Shown piece by piece: positions 31,441 to 40,084 of a DNA stretch of 64,000 nucleotides. The notes under the pieces are model-generated. The model was not told the DNA's origin and made no database searches. It saw nothing but the letters and a program-made list of their open reading frames with translations. This stretch comes from Bacteroides thetaiotaomicron VPI-5482 (GTDB lineage Bacteria; Bacteroidota; Bacteroidia; Bacteroidales; Bacteroidaceae): contig NC_004663.1 of the NCBI RefSeq assembly GCF_000011065.1, forward strand, positions 1,612,001-1,676,000, in the 5' to 3' direction. A program made the translations under genes and the position numbers. The stretch's first letter is position 1; each line of letters begins with the position of its first letter.

Positions 31441-32439
31441 ATGAAAATCAAAACATCACAAATCAGCATCCGGAAAATAGGACTTATTGTTCCTGTTCTT
31501 GCTTATTTCCTTATTTATGGAATATTCTCTACGGTATCGGCATTAACCATGAGAGTTTATTCTCATCAGTCATTTGCTTCTATAGCATACACCATTCCTT
31601 ACATCAACATGATTTCATTAATATGTGCATATCTTTGCTGCCATTTATACACAAAGAAGAAAAGGTGGGGATATTTAGGTTTCACATTCTCTTTCGTTCT
31701 GGTCAATGTCTTTTATTATCTGAGAAGTGACAAAGATTATGGATCGATGTTATGGGCGGACAGTTACTTCCTGTACTCCTCCGTAACAGGTATTCTATTG
31801 TATATACTATACGATTGGTATCAAAAGAAGCAGAAACAAAAAGAACTGAAAAGACAAAACCTTCAAAGTGAACTGAAACTGCTAAAAAACCAATTGAATC
31901 CGCACTTTCTATTCAATACTCTGAATAATATTGATAGCCTGATTTGTTCCTACCCGGAGAAAGCTTCGAAATCACTGGTACAAATGTCGGAAATGATGCG
32001 ATATATGATCTATGAGACCAATACTCCCGAAGTTGATCTGTCACAAGAACTAAAATACATCCACAATTACCTTGACCTGCAACAATTACAATATGACAAT
32101 CCGAATTTAGTATCATATACGCTGGAAGGATCACCGGATAATGTTCGTGTCGCCCCTATGCTGTTCATCGCGTTCATTGAAAATGCCTTCAAACATTGTA
32201 CGGATAAGAAAGCTCCTGAGGCTATCCGCCTGTTTTTCCGGATTCAGAAATCCGAGATATATTTTGAAATATTCAATATGTTCGATCCGGCAAAGCAGAT
32301 CAACAAAGATTCCTCCAGCGGTATCGGGTTGAATATAATAAAGCGACGACTGGATATCCTGTACCGACGCAGATATGATTTGCAAACCAACCAGAAAAAT
32401 GGTTACTTTGATGTTTCATTAACGATTAAACTCACATGA
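31441..32439 (+). CDS. LytS-type sensor histidine kinase (His_kinase family)
   Basis: This membrane sensor kinase has 332 residues. Four hydrophobic helices lie in residues 13-127 and a short coiled coil at 128-150. The phosphoacceptor His155 is in NQLNPHFLFNTLNN, and an HATPase domain follows with FIENAFKHC and GIGLNIIKRRL. The frame opens at a GTG (31411), but the ATG at 31441 is preferred because it directly precedes the membrane part. Its stop overlaps the start of the LytTR regulator (ATGA), so they form a pair. The signal is unknown. Confidence 0.93.
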   Translation: MKIKTSQISIRKIGLIVPVLAYFLIYGIFSTVSALTMRVYSHQSFASIAYTIPYINMISLICAYLCCHLYTKKKRWGYLGFTFSFVLVNVFYYLRSDKDYGSMLWADSYFLYSSVTGILLYILYDWYQKKQKQKELKRQNLQSELKLLKNQLNPHFLFNTLNNIDSLICSYPEKASKSLVQMSEMMRYMIYETNTPEVDLSQELKYIHNYLDLQQLQYDNPNLVSYTLEGSPDNVRVAPMLFIAFIENAFKHCTDKKAPEAIRLFFRIQKSEIYFEIFNMFDPAKQINKDSSSGIGLNIIKRRLDILYRRRYDLQTNQKNGYFDVSLTIKLT

Positions 32440-33122
32440 TCAATTGTATTATAGTAGAAGATGCTCCGTTAGCCGTAGACAAACTAAAGAACTTTATCAG
32501 CAAAGTGCCTTTACTGGATTTGGCAGGCACTTTTGACAATGGTCTGGATGCTTTCGACTTCCTTCAGTCCAATACGATAGACTTACTATTCCTTGATATA
32601 CAGATGGAACAGTTCACCGGACTTCAATTACTGCAAGCTCTCCATACCCGTCCACATATTATAATAGTATCTGCCTATGGAGAATATGCAGTACAAGGAT
32701 TCGAATATGACGTCACCGACTATCTACTGAAGCCTTATTCCTTTGAACGCTTTCTAAAAGCGGTGAACAAGGTGCAGACAGAAATGGCATCCAATCCCCC
32801 AGCCCAGCCGCTTCCCAAAGATTATATTTTTCTCAAAACAGAATACCGGATGGTACGCATCAACTTATGTGACATCTTATATATAGAAGGAAAAGGAGCT
32901 TATCTTCATGTGATCACAGATACTACAAGAATCATGACTTTACTCAGTTTCAAAGAAATTGAGTCGCTATTACCTGCCAAGCAATTTATACGTATTCACA
33001 AGTCATATCTGATAGCCATTAATAAAATAGATAACATAGAACGTAATGTCGTAAAAATCGCGAATATGCGCATACCTATAGGGAAAAGTTATTTGAAAGA
33101 CTTTTATCTACGATTACAATAA
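32436..33122 (+). CDS. LytTR-family response regulator
   Basis: This DNA-binding response regulator has 228 residues: a receiver domain (1-120) with the phosphoacceptor Asp54 (LLFLDIQM), and a LytTR domain (about 130-228) with DYIFLKTEYRMVRI and FIRIHKSYLIAINKI. It is translationally coupled to the kinase gene upstream. LytTR pairs of this type in Bacteroidetes often control genes elsewhere. The target is not evident in this window. Confidence 0.94.
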   Translation: MINCIIVEDAPLAVDKLKNFISKVPLLDLAGTFDNGLDAFDFLQSNTIDLLFLDIQMEQFTGLQLLQALHTRPHIIIVSAYGEYAVQGFEYDVTDYLLKPYSFERFLKAVNKVQTEMASNPPAQPLPKDYIFLKTEYRMVRINLCDILYIEGKGAYLHVITDTTRIMTLLSFKEIESLLPAKQFIRIHKSYLIAINKIDNIERNVVKIANMRIPIGKSYLKDFYLRLQ

Positions 33123-33241
33123 TTGGTTCTCAAACTCGTTCTTCAAATTGATTCTTTCAAGGCGGAAAAGCAATAGATGCAAAGAAGAATCCCCCCTCTC
33201 AAACACCGTATAACGCAACTTCCTGACCTTCAGTATAGAGC

Positions 33242-33276
33242 AAAAAAAATGGGGCTTTTCACAAAGCTCCATTTTT
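33242..33276. terminator. Bidirectional terminator after the LytTR gene
   Basis: A 12-pair stem (33247-33258 with 33263-33274) with a TCAC loop is flanked by T runs on both strands: 33272-33276 on the plus strand and 33242-33249 on the minus strand. It can end the LytTR transcript and the proposed leftward small RNA. Confidence 0.8.
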
Positions 33277-33331
33277 CAGTTTTCAATAGGTATTAGTTTT
33301 TTTTTAAGGTAAAAAGATTGTTTTCAGGATA
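33242..33331 (-). ncRNA. Candidate small RNA of about 90 nucleotides
   Basis: A strong minus-strand promoter at 33338-33370 is followed after about 90 bases by a strong terminator, with no coding frame between. The RNA would be A/U-rich with a 3' hairpin and U tail, the usual form of an intergenic sRNA. It lies between the LytTR regulator (3' end) and the pst terminator. The existence of the RNA is inferred from signals only. Confidence 0.4.
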
Positions 33332-33337
33332 ACGGTG

Positions 33338-33370
33338 CAAATATAGTCGCTTTTACTGTTATTCTCCAAA
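33338..33370 (-). promoter_or_regulatory. Promoter of the candidate small RNA
   Basis: The minus strand has TTTG (33367-33370), a 21-base spacer and TATATTTG (33338-33345). It matches both elements and the spacing of the Bacteroides consensus, yet no gene lies downstream on that strand before the terminator. Confidence 0.55.
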
Positions 33371-33431
33371 TTATAAAACATGTCATATAACATCTTTTTG
33401 AAATATCTTTGGATTTATTATCATTTGCAGT

Positions 33432-33460
33432 AAAAACGCCCGTAACTTGTCCGTTACAGG
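33432..33460 (-). terminator. Terminator of the pst-phoU operon
   Basis: An eight-pair stem (CCCGTAAC at 33439-33446, GTTACAGG at 33453-33460) with a six-base loop is followed on the minus strand by CG and TTTTT (33432-33436). It lies 61 bases after phoU. Confidence 0.8.
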
Positions 33461-33520
33461 TGACAAATATAGGATTATTTTCTAAGTAGCCCTAATTTTT
33501 GTTTAAAAACATGCAAAAAA

Positions 33521-34210
33521 CTACGATTTTGGATAGTTTTCGTCTACTTTTCCGCTATGTTTTAAGACTTTTGCATCAATAAAGAATACTATTTCCTCTG
33601 CAATGTTGGTAATATGGTCACCTGAACGTTCCAATTTCCGGAACACGCCAACCAAGTCTACACAAGTATGAGCCGTTTCCGGATGTTCACGGATATAATC
33701 TGCCAGAATACCCGTTGCTTCCGCATTAATGTCATCCAACAGGTTGTCTTTGCCAAATACCGCAGTCGCCATCTCAATATTTTCTTCGTTCAAGGCACGT
33801 TTCGCCAGTTCCAGCATCGATAAAACCTCTGCCTGCATCTCTCCCAGGCGCAGACGGGCCAGCAAATCGGCATCCAGCACCGGTTCCTTGCAGCGGATAA
33901 CAAAACGGGCTATACCTTCTGCAAAGTCTCCCAGACGTTCCAGATTCGTATTGATTTTCAGCATTGCCAGCACAAAACGGAGGTCAATCGCTACCGGATT
34001 GTACAATGCGATGATATCCTCTATATCACTGTCTATCTTCAGTTCAAAGGCATTCACCCGACGTTCGCGCACCATCACTTGCTGTGCCAGTTCTTTATCA
34101 AGCGTCATCACGGCCTCTCCCGCACGGTCAAGCTGATTGTACACCAATGTCCACATTTCATCCACTTCTTTCTTCAATAGAATAAGCTCCGATTCTATAA
34201 ACTTTACCAT
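33521..34210 (-). CDS. phoU: Phosphate transport regulator PhoU
   Basis: PhoU damps phosphate uptake and signalling through the Pst transporter. The 229 residues are all helical, with two PhoU repeats. The characteristic segments are VMVRERRVNAFELKIDSDIE, LRFVLAMLKINTNLERLGDF and the later RKLERSGDHITNIAEEIVFF. It is the last gene of the pstCAB-phoU operon, 57 bases after pstB. Confidence 0.95.
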   Translation of the reverse strand: MVKFIESELILLKKEVDEMWTLVYNQLDRAGEAVMTLDKELAQQVMVRERRVNAFELKIDSDIEDIIALYNPVAIDLRFVLAMLKINTNLERLGDFAEGIARFVIRCKEPVLDADLLARLRLGEMQAEVLSMLELAKRALNEENIEMATAVFGKDNLLDDINAEATGILADYIREHPETAHTCVDLVGVFRKLERSGDHITNIAEEIVFFIDAKVLKHSGKVDENYPKS

Positions 34211-34267
34211 AGTCTCTTTATATATAAATGATTAATATTCTGTTTTCTGCAAACACTCCGGCAATAC

Positions 34268-35026
34268 TTAACCGAAACGACCGGTTATATAATTCTGAGT
34301 AGCCTCTTTTTCCGGATTGGTGAATATCTTCTTCGTATCATCATATTCCACCATCTCTCCCAGATAAAAGAAAGCCGTTTTGTCGCTGACACGGGCGGCC
34401 TGCTGCATATTATGCGTCACGATTACAATGGTATAATCCTTCTTCAGTTCATGAATCAATTCCTCTACTTTAGCCGTAGAAATAGGATCGAGTGCAGAAG
34501 CTGGTTCGTCCATCAGCAATACCGAAGGAGATACCGCCATTGCACGGGCAATGCAAAGACGCTGCTGCTGTCCACCGGACAAAGCATAAGCAGATTCCTT
34601 CAACTTATCTTTGACCTCATCCCAAAGCGCAGCCCCTTTCAGTGTCTCCTCTACCCGCTGACGAATGAAAGCATTATCTTTCACCCCATTGACACGGAGC
34701 CCATAAGCTACATTCTCGAATATACTTTTCGGGAAAGGATTAGGACGCTGAAAAACCATTCCCACATTCTTTCGAAGTTCATCCACTTCCACTCCTTTGG
34801 CATAAATATTATGTCCGTCAATCCGGATCTCCCCTTCCAAGCGAGTAGCAGGAATCAAGTCGTTCATCCGGTTGAAAAGACGGAGGAAAGTCGATTTACC
34901 ACATCCCGACGGTCCGATAAAGGCAACTACAGACTTTTCTTCAATCTGCATGCTGATCCCCTTCAAGGCATGAAAGTCACCATACCAGAAGTTTACATCG
35001 CGCGTATCTATTTTTACTGTATCCAT
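34268..35026 (-). CDS. pstB: Phosphate ABC transporter ATP-binding protein PstB
   Basis: This is the ATPase that powers phosphate import. The 252 residues contain Walker [10 protein letters not shown] (38-46), the signature [15 protein letters not shown], Walker [13 protein letters not shown] and the H-loop [20 protein letters not shown]. Those features and the [20 protein letters not shown] segment are typical of PstB. It lies 7 bases after pstA. Confidence 0.97.
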   Translation of the reverse strand: MDTVKIDTRDVNFWYGDFHALKGISMQIEEKSVVAFIGPSGCGKSTFLRLFNRMNDLIPATRLEGEIRIDGHNIYAKGVEVDELRKNVGMVFQRPNPFPKSIFENVAYGLRVNGVKDNAFIRQRVEETLKGAALWDEVKDKLKESAYALSGGQQQRLCIARAMAVSPSVLLMDEPASALDPISTAKVEELIHELKKDYTIVIVTHNMQQAARVSDKTAFFYLGEMVEYDDTKKIFTNPEKEATQNYITGRFG

Positions 35027-35033
35027 ATACTAA

Positions 35034-35909
35034 TCAATTCGTTTTTACTCTTTTTTCAAAATATTTTCTCAATGCATTTGCCAGCAGATTAACCAGAAGG
35101 ATAATCACTATCAGCACCAAAGCGGTACCATAAGCCAACGGTAACTGTGCTTCCATATCCGTTCCGCTGGTAGAAATCACATACAGGTGATACGGCAATG
35201 CCATACACTGATCCAGAATGCTTGCAGGTAATTGCGGCAGGAAGTAAGCGGCACAAGTAAACAGAATCGGTGCCGTCTCACCCGAAACACGTCCCAAAGC
35301 CAGAATTAATCCTGTAATGATGTTCGGCATCCCCATCGGAAGAATCACATGCCAGATCGTCTGTAACCTGGTAGCTCCCAATGCCCGGCTTCCTTCACGC
35401 ATGCTGTCGGGAATTGCTTTCAACGCCTCCTCCGTAGTACGGATAACCAAAGGTACGCAAAGTAAACCTAATGTCAAAGAACCAGCCAGAATACTGTCAC
35501 CGAATCCCATGTAATTGACAAACAGAGCCATACCGAACAGACCGAAAACGATAGAAGGAATTCCGCTCAGGTTATTCGTCATCACCCGGATAAAGCGTAC
35601 CAGCTTCCCTTTCGGTGCATACTCATTCATGTAGATGCCACTCATCACTCCCACCGGGAAAGCGAAAAGCGCACTGCCTGCCATCAGATAAAAGGTACCG
35701 ACGATAGCCGGCCAGATGCCTCCGCCGGTCATCCCATCCGTAGGAGCGGACGTGATAAACTCCCAACTGACAGCCCCCGCACCTTTATATATAATGAAAC
35801 CGAGGATCGCAAACAAAATCAGCACAATACAGAGACTCAACAACCGGAAAATTCCGAATGCCAGTTTCTGCGAACGGTGTTTCGCTTTATTATTACTTCG
35901 TATTTCCAT
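35034..35909 (-). CDS. pstA: Phosphate ABC transporter permease PstA
   Basis: This is one of the two membrane channel subunits. The 291 residues have six helices, with the permease loop EALKAIPDSMREGSRALGAT and NLSGIPSIVFGLFGMALFV, both PstA hallmarks. It starts one base after the pstC stop, so translation is probably coupled. Confidence 0.96.
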   Translation of the reverse strand: MEIRSNNKAKHRSQKLAFGIFRLLSLCIVLILFAILGFIIYKGAGAVSWEFITSAPTDGMTGGGIWPAIVGTFYLMAGSALFAFPVGVMSGIYMNEYAPKGKLVRFIRVMTNNLSGIPSIVFGLFGMALFVNYMGFGDSILAGSLTLGLLCVPLVIRTTEEALKAIPDSMREGSRALGATRLQTIWHVILPMGMPNIITGLILALGRVSGETAPILFTCAAYFLPQLPASILDQCMALPYHLYVISTSGTDMEAQLPLAYGTALVLIVIILLVNLLANALRKYFEKRVKTN

Positions 35910-35910
35910 G

Positions 35911-37107
35911 TTACTTGCTACGTTTTATTCCTTTAGAAGAGATATACTCCACGCTAAAGTTGATGATTAATGTAATAAAGAACAGTACGACGCCCAACAG
36001 GAACAACGCTTCGTAATGTGGTCCGCCTGCCGGAGCTTCTCCCAGTTCCGCTGCAATCGTTGCCGGAATGGTCCGGAGCGGTTCGAGAATCGTTGTCGGT
36101 ATCACTGCGGCATTACCCGTCACCATCAGCACTGCCATCGTCTCTCCGATAGCCCGCCCGATGCCCAGCACTACGCCGGAAGTAATTCCGGAGATCGAAT
36201 AGGGAATCACTACCTTATATATAGTCTGCCACTGCGAAGCTCCCAAAGCCAGACTCGCTTCCCGCATCGAACGCGGACAGTTCCGCATAGCATCTTCGGT
36301 AACTGTTATAATAGTAGGCAGCGCCATGATAGCCAGAATGATACTTCCTGCCAAACCGCTCTCCCCTACCGGCAGATCAAAGAATTTCTGAATCAGGGGG
36401 ACAACGACAATCAAACCGAAAAAGCCGTAAACCACCGAAGGAATACCACTCAACAGTTCAATGATCGGTTTCAGCCAGTTGCGCACCTTCGGATTGGCGA
36501 CCTCAGACATATAGATAGATACCGAAAGTCCGAACGGAAGCGCAAAGAGGATAGCGAACAGACTTACCCATAAGGTACCCGCAATCAACGGCAGAAATCC
36601 GAATAATGGAGCAGGAGTAGCTGTCGGGAACCACTCGGCACCTGCAAAGACATCTTTTACCGAAATAGTATTGTCCTTGATAAAATGCACCGTATCAGGC
36701 TGCACTATAAATTTCTGCGGGACAAAAGCTACAATGCCGGGCGTCTTCTCCACCAGTTGCATGATTCTTTCACCGGCATACTCATAAGCGGGTCCGAGTT
36801 CTTCCTCTGTATAATACTCCGTGATGTCTTCCAAACGAAAAACCCGGATGGGGAGATCCTCCCCACCGAGTTCTTTCCAGTTTGTTATCTCCTCGTCGAA
36901 AACATCCTTTATCTGAGCAGGACTCAGCGTATTTACCCGATTACTTTTGTTCAAAGCCAACACATACCCTTCTTCAATCACTTTACTATTGAACAGCCCG
37001 AAAGCCTCTGTAAACAGGAAAAGTACGATCAGCAGGATAGTAATACTTGTTACGAAACCGCTACAAGTCAAAATTCCTTCTATTATCTTCTCAAAAATCT
37101 TCTTCAT
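35911..37107 (-). CDS. pstC: Phosphate ABC transporter permease PstC with a PstS-like insertion
   Basis: This is the second channel subunit. At 398 residues it is longer than typical PstC (about 300-320). The permease core (about 165-398) has ELLSGIPSVVYGFFGLIVVV and AMRNCPRSMREASLALGASQ. Between the first helix (20-38) and the rest lies a periplasmic segment (about 45-160). It contains LSPAQIKDVFDEEITNWKEL and then GGEDLPIRVF, matching LTRQQLEDIFRGKITNWKQV and GGDDRKIVVY of the PstS encoded next door; PGIVAFVP matches GAIGYVGL. So part of a phosphate-binding-protein lobe is built into the permease. Confidence 0.94.
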   Translation of the reverse strand: MKKIFEKIIEGILTCSGFVTSITILLIVLFLFTEAFGLFNSKVIEEGYVLALNKSNRVNTLSPAQIKDVFDEEITNWKELGGEDLPIRVFRLEDITEYYTEEELGPAYEYAGERIMQLVEKTPGIVAFVPQKFIVQPDTVHFIKDNTISVKDVFAGAEWFPTATPAPLFGFLPLIAGTLWVSLFAILFALPFGLSVSIYMSEVANPKVRNWLKPIIELLSGIPSVVYGFFGLIVVVPLIQKFFDLPVGESGLAGSIILAIMALPTIITVTEDAMRNCPRSMREASLALGASQWQTIYKVVIPYSISGITSGVVLGIGRAIGETMAVLMVTGNAAVIPTTILEPLRTIPATIAAELGEAPAGGPHYEALFLLGVVLFFITLIINFSVEYISSKGIKRSK

Positions 37108-37125
37108 ACCTATTGGTTTTCTGAT

Positions 37126-37153
37126 GCAAAGAAAGCGACTCCTTATTAAGGAG
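37126..37153 (-). promoter_or_regulatory. Possible pstC promoter region with palindrome
   Basis: The minus strand has TTTCTTTG (37126-37133), one base off the -7 consensus, 19 bases before pstC. A 15-base palindrome CTCCTTA-T-TAAGGAG (37139-37153) lies between it and the expected -33 site, where a regulator could bind. Confidence 0.4.
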
Positions 37154-37187
37154 GTGTGACTAACGTTTGAAGGAAGTATTTCAATGA

Positions 37188-37205
37188 TGTTACATTTGTG
37201 TTACA
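37188..37205. promoter_or_regulatory. Pho-box-like direct repeat between pstC and pstS
   Basis: TGTTACA occurs twice (37188-37194 and 37199-37205), separated by TTTG, giving an 11-base period. Known PhoB/PhoP boxes are also direct repeats of about seven bases with an 11-base period (TGTCA-type or TTAACA-type). It lies midway between the divergent phosphate-uptake genes. Confidence 0.5.
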
Positions 37206-37283
37206 AACATTATTTCCCGCTTATCTGAAACAAAAATGTAATATGTGATTGTTTTATTTGCACCAACAATAAAAAGAATAATT

Positions 37284-38096
37284 ATGAAAGTGAGAAGAAA
37301 TTTATTAATCGCCCTTTCCCTTCTGTCTCTCAGCGCCAACGCACAGCGCATCAAAGGCAGCGACACTGTATTGCCTGTTGCCCAACAAACAGCAGAGCGA
37401 TTTATGAATCTGCAGCCGGATGCACGGGTCACAGTCACCGGCGGAGGAACCGGTGTCGGTATCTCTGCACTGATGGACAATACGACGGATATCGCCATGG
37501 CTTCCCGTCCAATCAAATTCAGCGAAAAGATGAAAACCAAGGAAGCCGGACAAGAGGTGGACGAAGTCATCGTAGCCTACGATGCCCTTGCCGTAGTGGT
37601 GCATCCTTCCAATCCGGTGAAACAGCTCACCCGCCAGCAACTGGAAGACATCTTCCGGGGAAAAATCACCAACTGGAAACAGGTAGGCGGCGACGACCGC
37701 AAAATAGTTGTCTACTCCCGCGAAACCTCTTCGGGTACTTATGAGTTCTTCAAGGAAAACGTGCTGAAAAATAAAAATTATATGGCAGGCAGCCTTTCCA
37801 TGCCCGCCACAGGTGCCATCATCCAATCCGTCAGCCAGACGAAAGGAGCTATCGGATATGTCGGCCTGGCATACGTATCTCCGCGCACCAAGACGCTTTC
37901 CGTATCATATGACGGAAGCCACTATGCCGCCCCGACGGTGGAGAACGCAACGAACAAAACTTATCCCATCGTCCGCCCCCTTTATTACTACTATAATGTG
38001 AAGAATAAAGAACAGGTAGCTCCTCTGATTGACTTCATTCTTTCACCCGAAGGGCAGGAGATTATAAAAAAGAGCGGTTATATTCCAGTAAAATAA
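37284..38096 (+). CDS. pstS: Phosphate-binding protein PstS
   Basis: This periplasmic protein delivers phosphate to PstCA. The 270 residues have a signal peptide (MKVRRNLLIALSLLSLSANA) and the phosphate-binding loops KGSDTVLP (24-31), TGGGTGVGI (52-60), SRPIKF and SRETSSGTYEFF (145-156). The frame opens at a GTG (37245) but the ATG at 37284 gives the signal peptide. It is divergent from pstCAB-phoU, instead of first in the operon as in E. coli. Confidence 0.95.
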   Translation: MKVRRNLLIALSLLSLSANAQRIKGSDTVLPVAQQTAERFMNLQPDARVTVTGGGTGVGISALMDNTTDIAMASRPIKFSEKMKTKEAGQEVDEVIVAYDALAVVVHPSNPVKQLTRQQLEDIFRGKITNWKQVGGDDRKIVVYSRETSSGTYEFFKENVLKNKNYMAGSLSMPATGAIIQSVSQTKGAIGYVGLAYVSPRTKTLSVSYDGSHYAAPTVENATNKTYPIVRPLYYYYNVKNKEQVAPLIDFILSPEGQEIIKKSGYIPVK

Positions 38097-38107
38097 AAAA
38101 AATGTCC

Positions 38108-38115
38108 TACTTTTG
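38108..38115 (+). promoter_or_regulatory. -7 element of glnS
   Basis: TACTTTTG matches the -7 consensus 32 bases before glnS and 12 bases after pstS. No clear -33 TTTG was found. Confidence 0.5.
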
Positions 38116-38147
38116 TAGCCTATAAATAGAGTTAACATTTTAACGTT

Positions 38148-39887
38148 ATGACAGATATTAAAAACGAAGACACAGGCGATAAGAAAAGCCTGAACTTTAT
38201 TGAACAGGCAGTAGAGAAGGATTTGAAGGAAGGTAAAAATGGTGGAAAAGTGCAGACCCGCTTCCCGCCCGAACCGAACGGATACCTTCACATCGGTCAT
38301 GCCAAAGCTATTTGCCTTGACTTCGGCATCGCTGCCAAGCATGGCGGCGTATGTAACCTTCGTTTCGACGACACAAATCCGACCAAAGAGGATGTGGAAT
38401 ATGTAGAAGCCATCAAAGAAGATATTCAATGGCTGGGCTACCAATGGGGAAACGAATACTACGCTTCCGACTATTTCCAGCAATTATGGGACTTCGCCAT
38501 CCGCCTCATCGAGGAAGGAAAAGCATATATTGACGAGCAAACTGCCGAACAGATTGCCCAACAAAAAGGTACTCCCACCCAGGCAGGTGTGAACAGCCCT
38601 TACCGCGACCGCCCTATCGAAGAAAGTCTGGAACTTTTCAAGAAGATGAACAGCGGTGAAATAGAAGAAGGTGCTATGGTACTCCGTGCCAAAATCGACA
38701 TGTCCAATCCTAACATGCACTTCCGCGACCCGATCATCTATCGTGTCGTAAAACATCCGCACCACCGTACAGGCACTACCTGGAAGGCTTATCCGATGTA
38801 TGACTTCGCCCACGGACAGAGTGACTTCTTCGAAGGAGTAACTCACTCTCTGTGTACACTTGAATTTGTGGTGCACCGTCCGCTCTACGACCTCTTCATC
38901 GACTGGCTGAAAGAAGGTAAGGACCTGAACGACAACCGTCCCCGTCAGACTGAGTTCAACAAACTGAACCTGAGCTACACGCTGATGAGCAAACGTAACC
39001 TGCTGACACTGGTAAAAGAAGGACTGGTGAACGGATGGGACGATCCCCGTATGCCGACTATCTGCGGTTTCCGCCGTCGTGGTTACTCTCCGGAATCTAT
39101 CCATAAATTTATCGATAAGATCGGTTACACCACTTACGACGCACTGAACGATATCGCATTGCTGGAAAGCTCTGTCCGCGACGATCTGAACAGCCGTGCT
39201 ACCCGTATATCCGCTGTCATCAACCCGGTGAAACTCATCATCACCAACTATCCGGAAGGACAAGTAGAACAACTGGAAGCCATCAACAATCCGGAAGATC
39301 CGGAAGCCGGAAGCCATATGATTGAGTTCAGCCGCGAATTATGGATGGAACGCGAAGACTTCATGGAAGACGCGCCCAAGAAATATTTCCGCATGACTCC
39401 GGGACAGGAAGTACGCCTCAAAAACGCTTACATCGTGAAATGTACCGGATGCAAGAAGGATGAAAACGGTGTGATCACAGAAGTATATTGCGAATATGAT
39501 GCAAATACCCGCAGCGGCATGCCGGATGCCAACCGTAAAGTGAAAGGTACACTCCACTGGGTAAGCTGCAACCACTGTCTGCAAGCAGAAGTGCGCCTCT
39601 ACGACCGTCTGTGGAAAGTAGAAAACCCACGCGACGAACTGGCTGCTATCCGCGAAGCAAAGAAATGCGAAGCTCTGGAAGCAATGAAGGAAATCATCAA
39701 TCCGGATTCTCTGAAAGTTCTTCCGAATTGCTATATCGAGAAGTTTGCGGCAACCTTGCCTGTACTCTCATACCTGCAATTCCAACGCATCGGCTATTTT
39801 AATATAGACAAAGACTCGACTCCGGAGAAACTTGTATTCAACCGTACGGTAGGATTAAAAGATACCTGGGGTAAAATCAATAAATAA
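38148..39887 (+). CDS. glnS: Glutaminyl-tRNA synthetase
   Basis: The enzyme charges tRNA-Gln with glutamine. The 579 residues hold the class I motifs: the HIGH-type sequence PPEPNGYLHIGHAK near residue 45 and the KMSKS-type LSYTLMSKRNL near 285. The GlnRS anticodon-binding beta-barrels fill the C-terminal half. GlnRS is separated from GluRS by motifs such as LRFDDTNPTKEDVEYVEAIK and by DPIIYRVVKHPHHRTGTTWK. The ATG is preceded by a promoter box. Confidence 0.96.
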   Translation: MTDIKNEDTGDKKSLNFIEQAVEKDLKEGKNGGKVQTRFPPEPNGYLHIGHAKAICLDFGIAAKHGGVCNLRFDDTNPTKEDVEYVEAIKEDIQWLGYQWGNEYYASDYFQQLWDFAIRLIEEGKAYIDEQTAEQIAQQKGTPTQAGVNSPYRDRPIEESLELFKKMNSGEIEEGAMVLRAKIDMSNPNMHFRDPIIYRVVKHPHHRTGTTWKAYPMYDFAHGQSDFFEGVTHSLCTLEFVVHRPLYDLFIDWLKEGKDLNDNRPRQTEFNKLNLSYTLMSKRNLLTLVKEGLVNGWDDPRMPTICGFRRRGYSPESIHKFIDKIGYTTYDALNDIALLESSVRDDLNSRATRISAVINPVKLIITNYPEGQVEQLEAINNPEDPEAGSHMIEFSRELWMEREDFMEDAPKKYFRMTPGQEVRLKNAYIVKCTGCKKDENGVITEVYCEYDANTRSGMPDANRKVKGTLHWVSCNHCLQAEVRLYDRLWKVENPRDELAAIREAKKCEALEAMKEIINPDSLKVLPNCYIEKFAATLPVLSYLQFQRIGYFNIDKDSTPEKLVFNRTVGLKDTWGKINK

Positions 39888-39962
39888 TTCAGCCTTCACA
39901 GGCTTGGTAACAACAAAAAGACACAGTGCCAAAAGCCGAAAAATAGCTTACTGATATTTTCA

Positions 39963-40038
39963 GGCACGGATTACACGGATTAACACGGTTCTAAGTTACA
40001 TCAACTTTCAGTTCCGTGAAATCTGTGTAATCCGTGCC
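39963..40038. repeat. Long inverted repeat between glnS and the TPR gene
   Basis: A 19-base arm at 39963-39981 (begins GGCACGGATTACACG) pairs with 40020-40038 with one wobble. Inside, ACGG and CCGT extend the pairing. The arms contain near-tandem CACGGATTA units. It has no T run on either side. It may act as a terminator or RNA-stability element between the two rightward genes. Confidence 0.7.
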
Positions 40039-40084
40039 TAAAACCTCTTTTAGCACTGTCTTATTCAAATCAAAATAAATCAGA

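Noticed and set aside
33464..33471. Second TATATTTG box on the minus strand downstream of phoU
   Set aside because: It has no TTTG at a proper -33 distance and lies directly before the phoU terminator hairpin, so a promoter there is unlikely.
37190..37570. Minus-strand frame across the start of pstS
   Set aside because: It is antisense to the PstS signal peptide and binding loops and covers the divergent control region.
38484..39317. 277-residue minus-strand frame inside glnS
   Set aside because: It is opposite strongly conserved glutaminyl-tRNA synthetase, and its translation has no recognisable motif.
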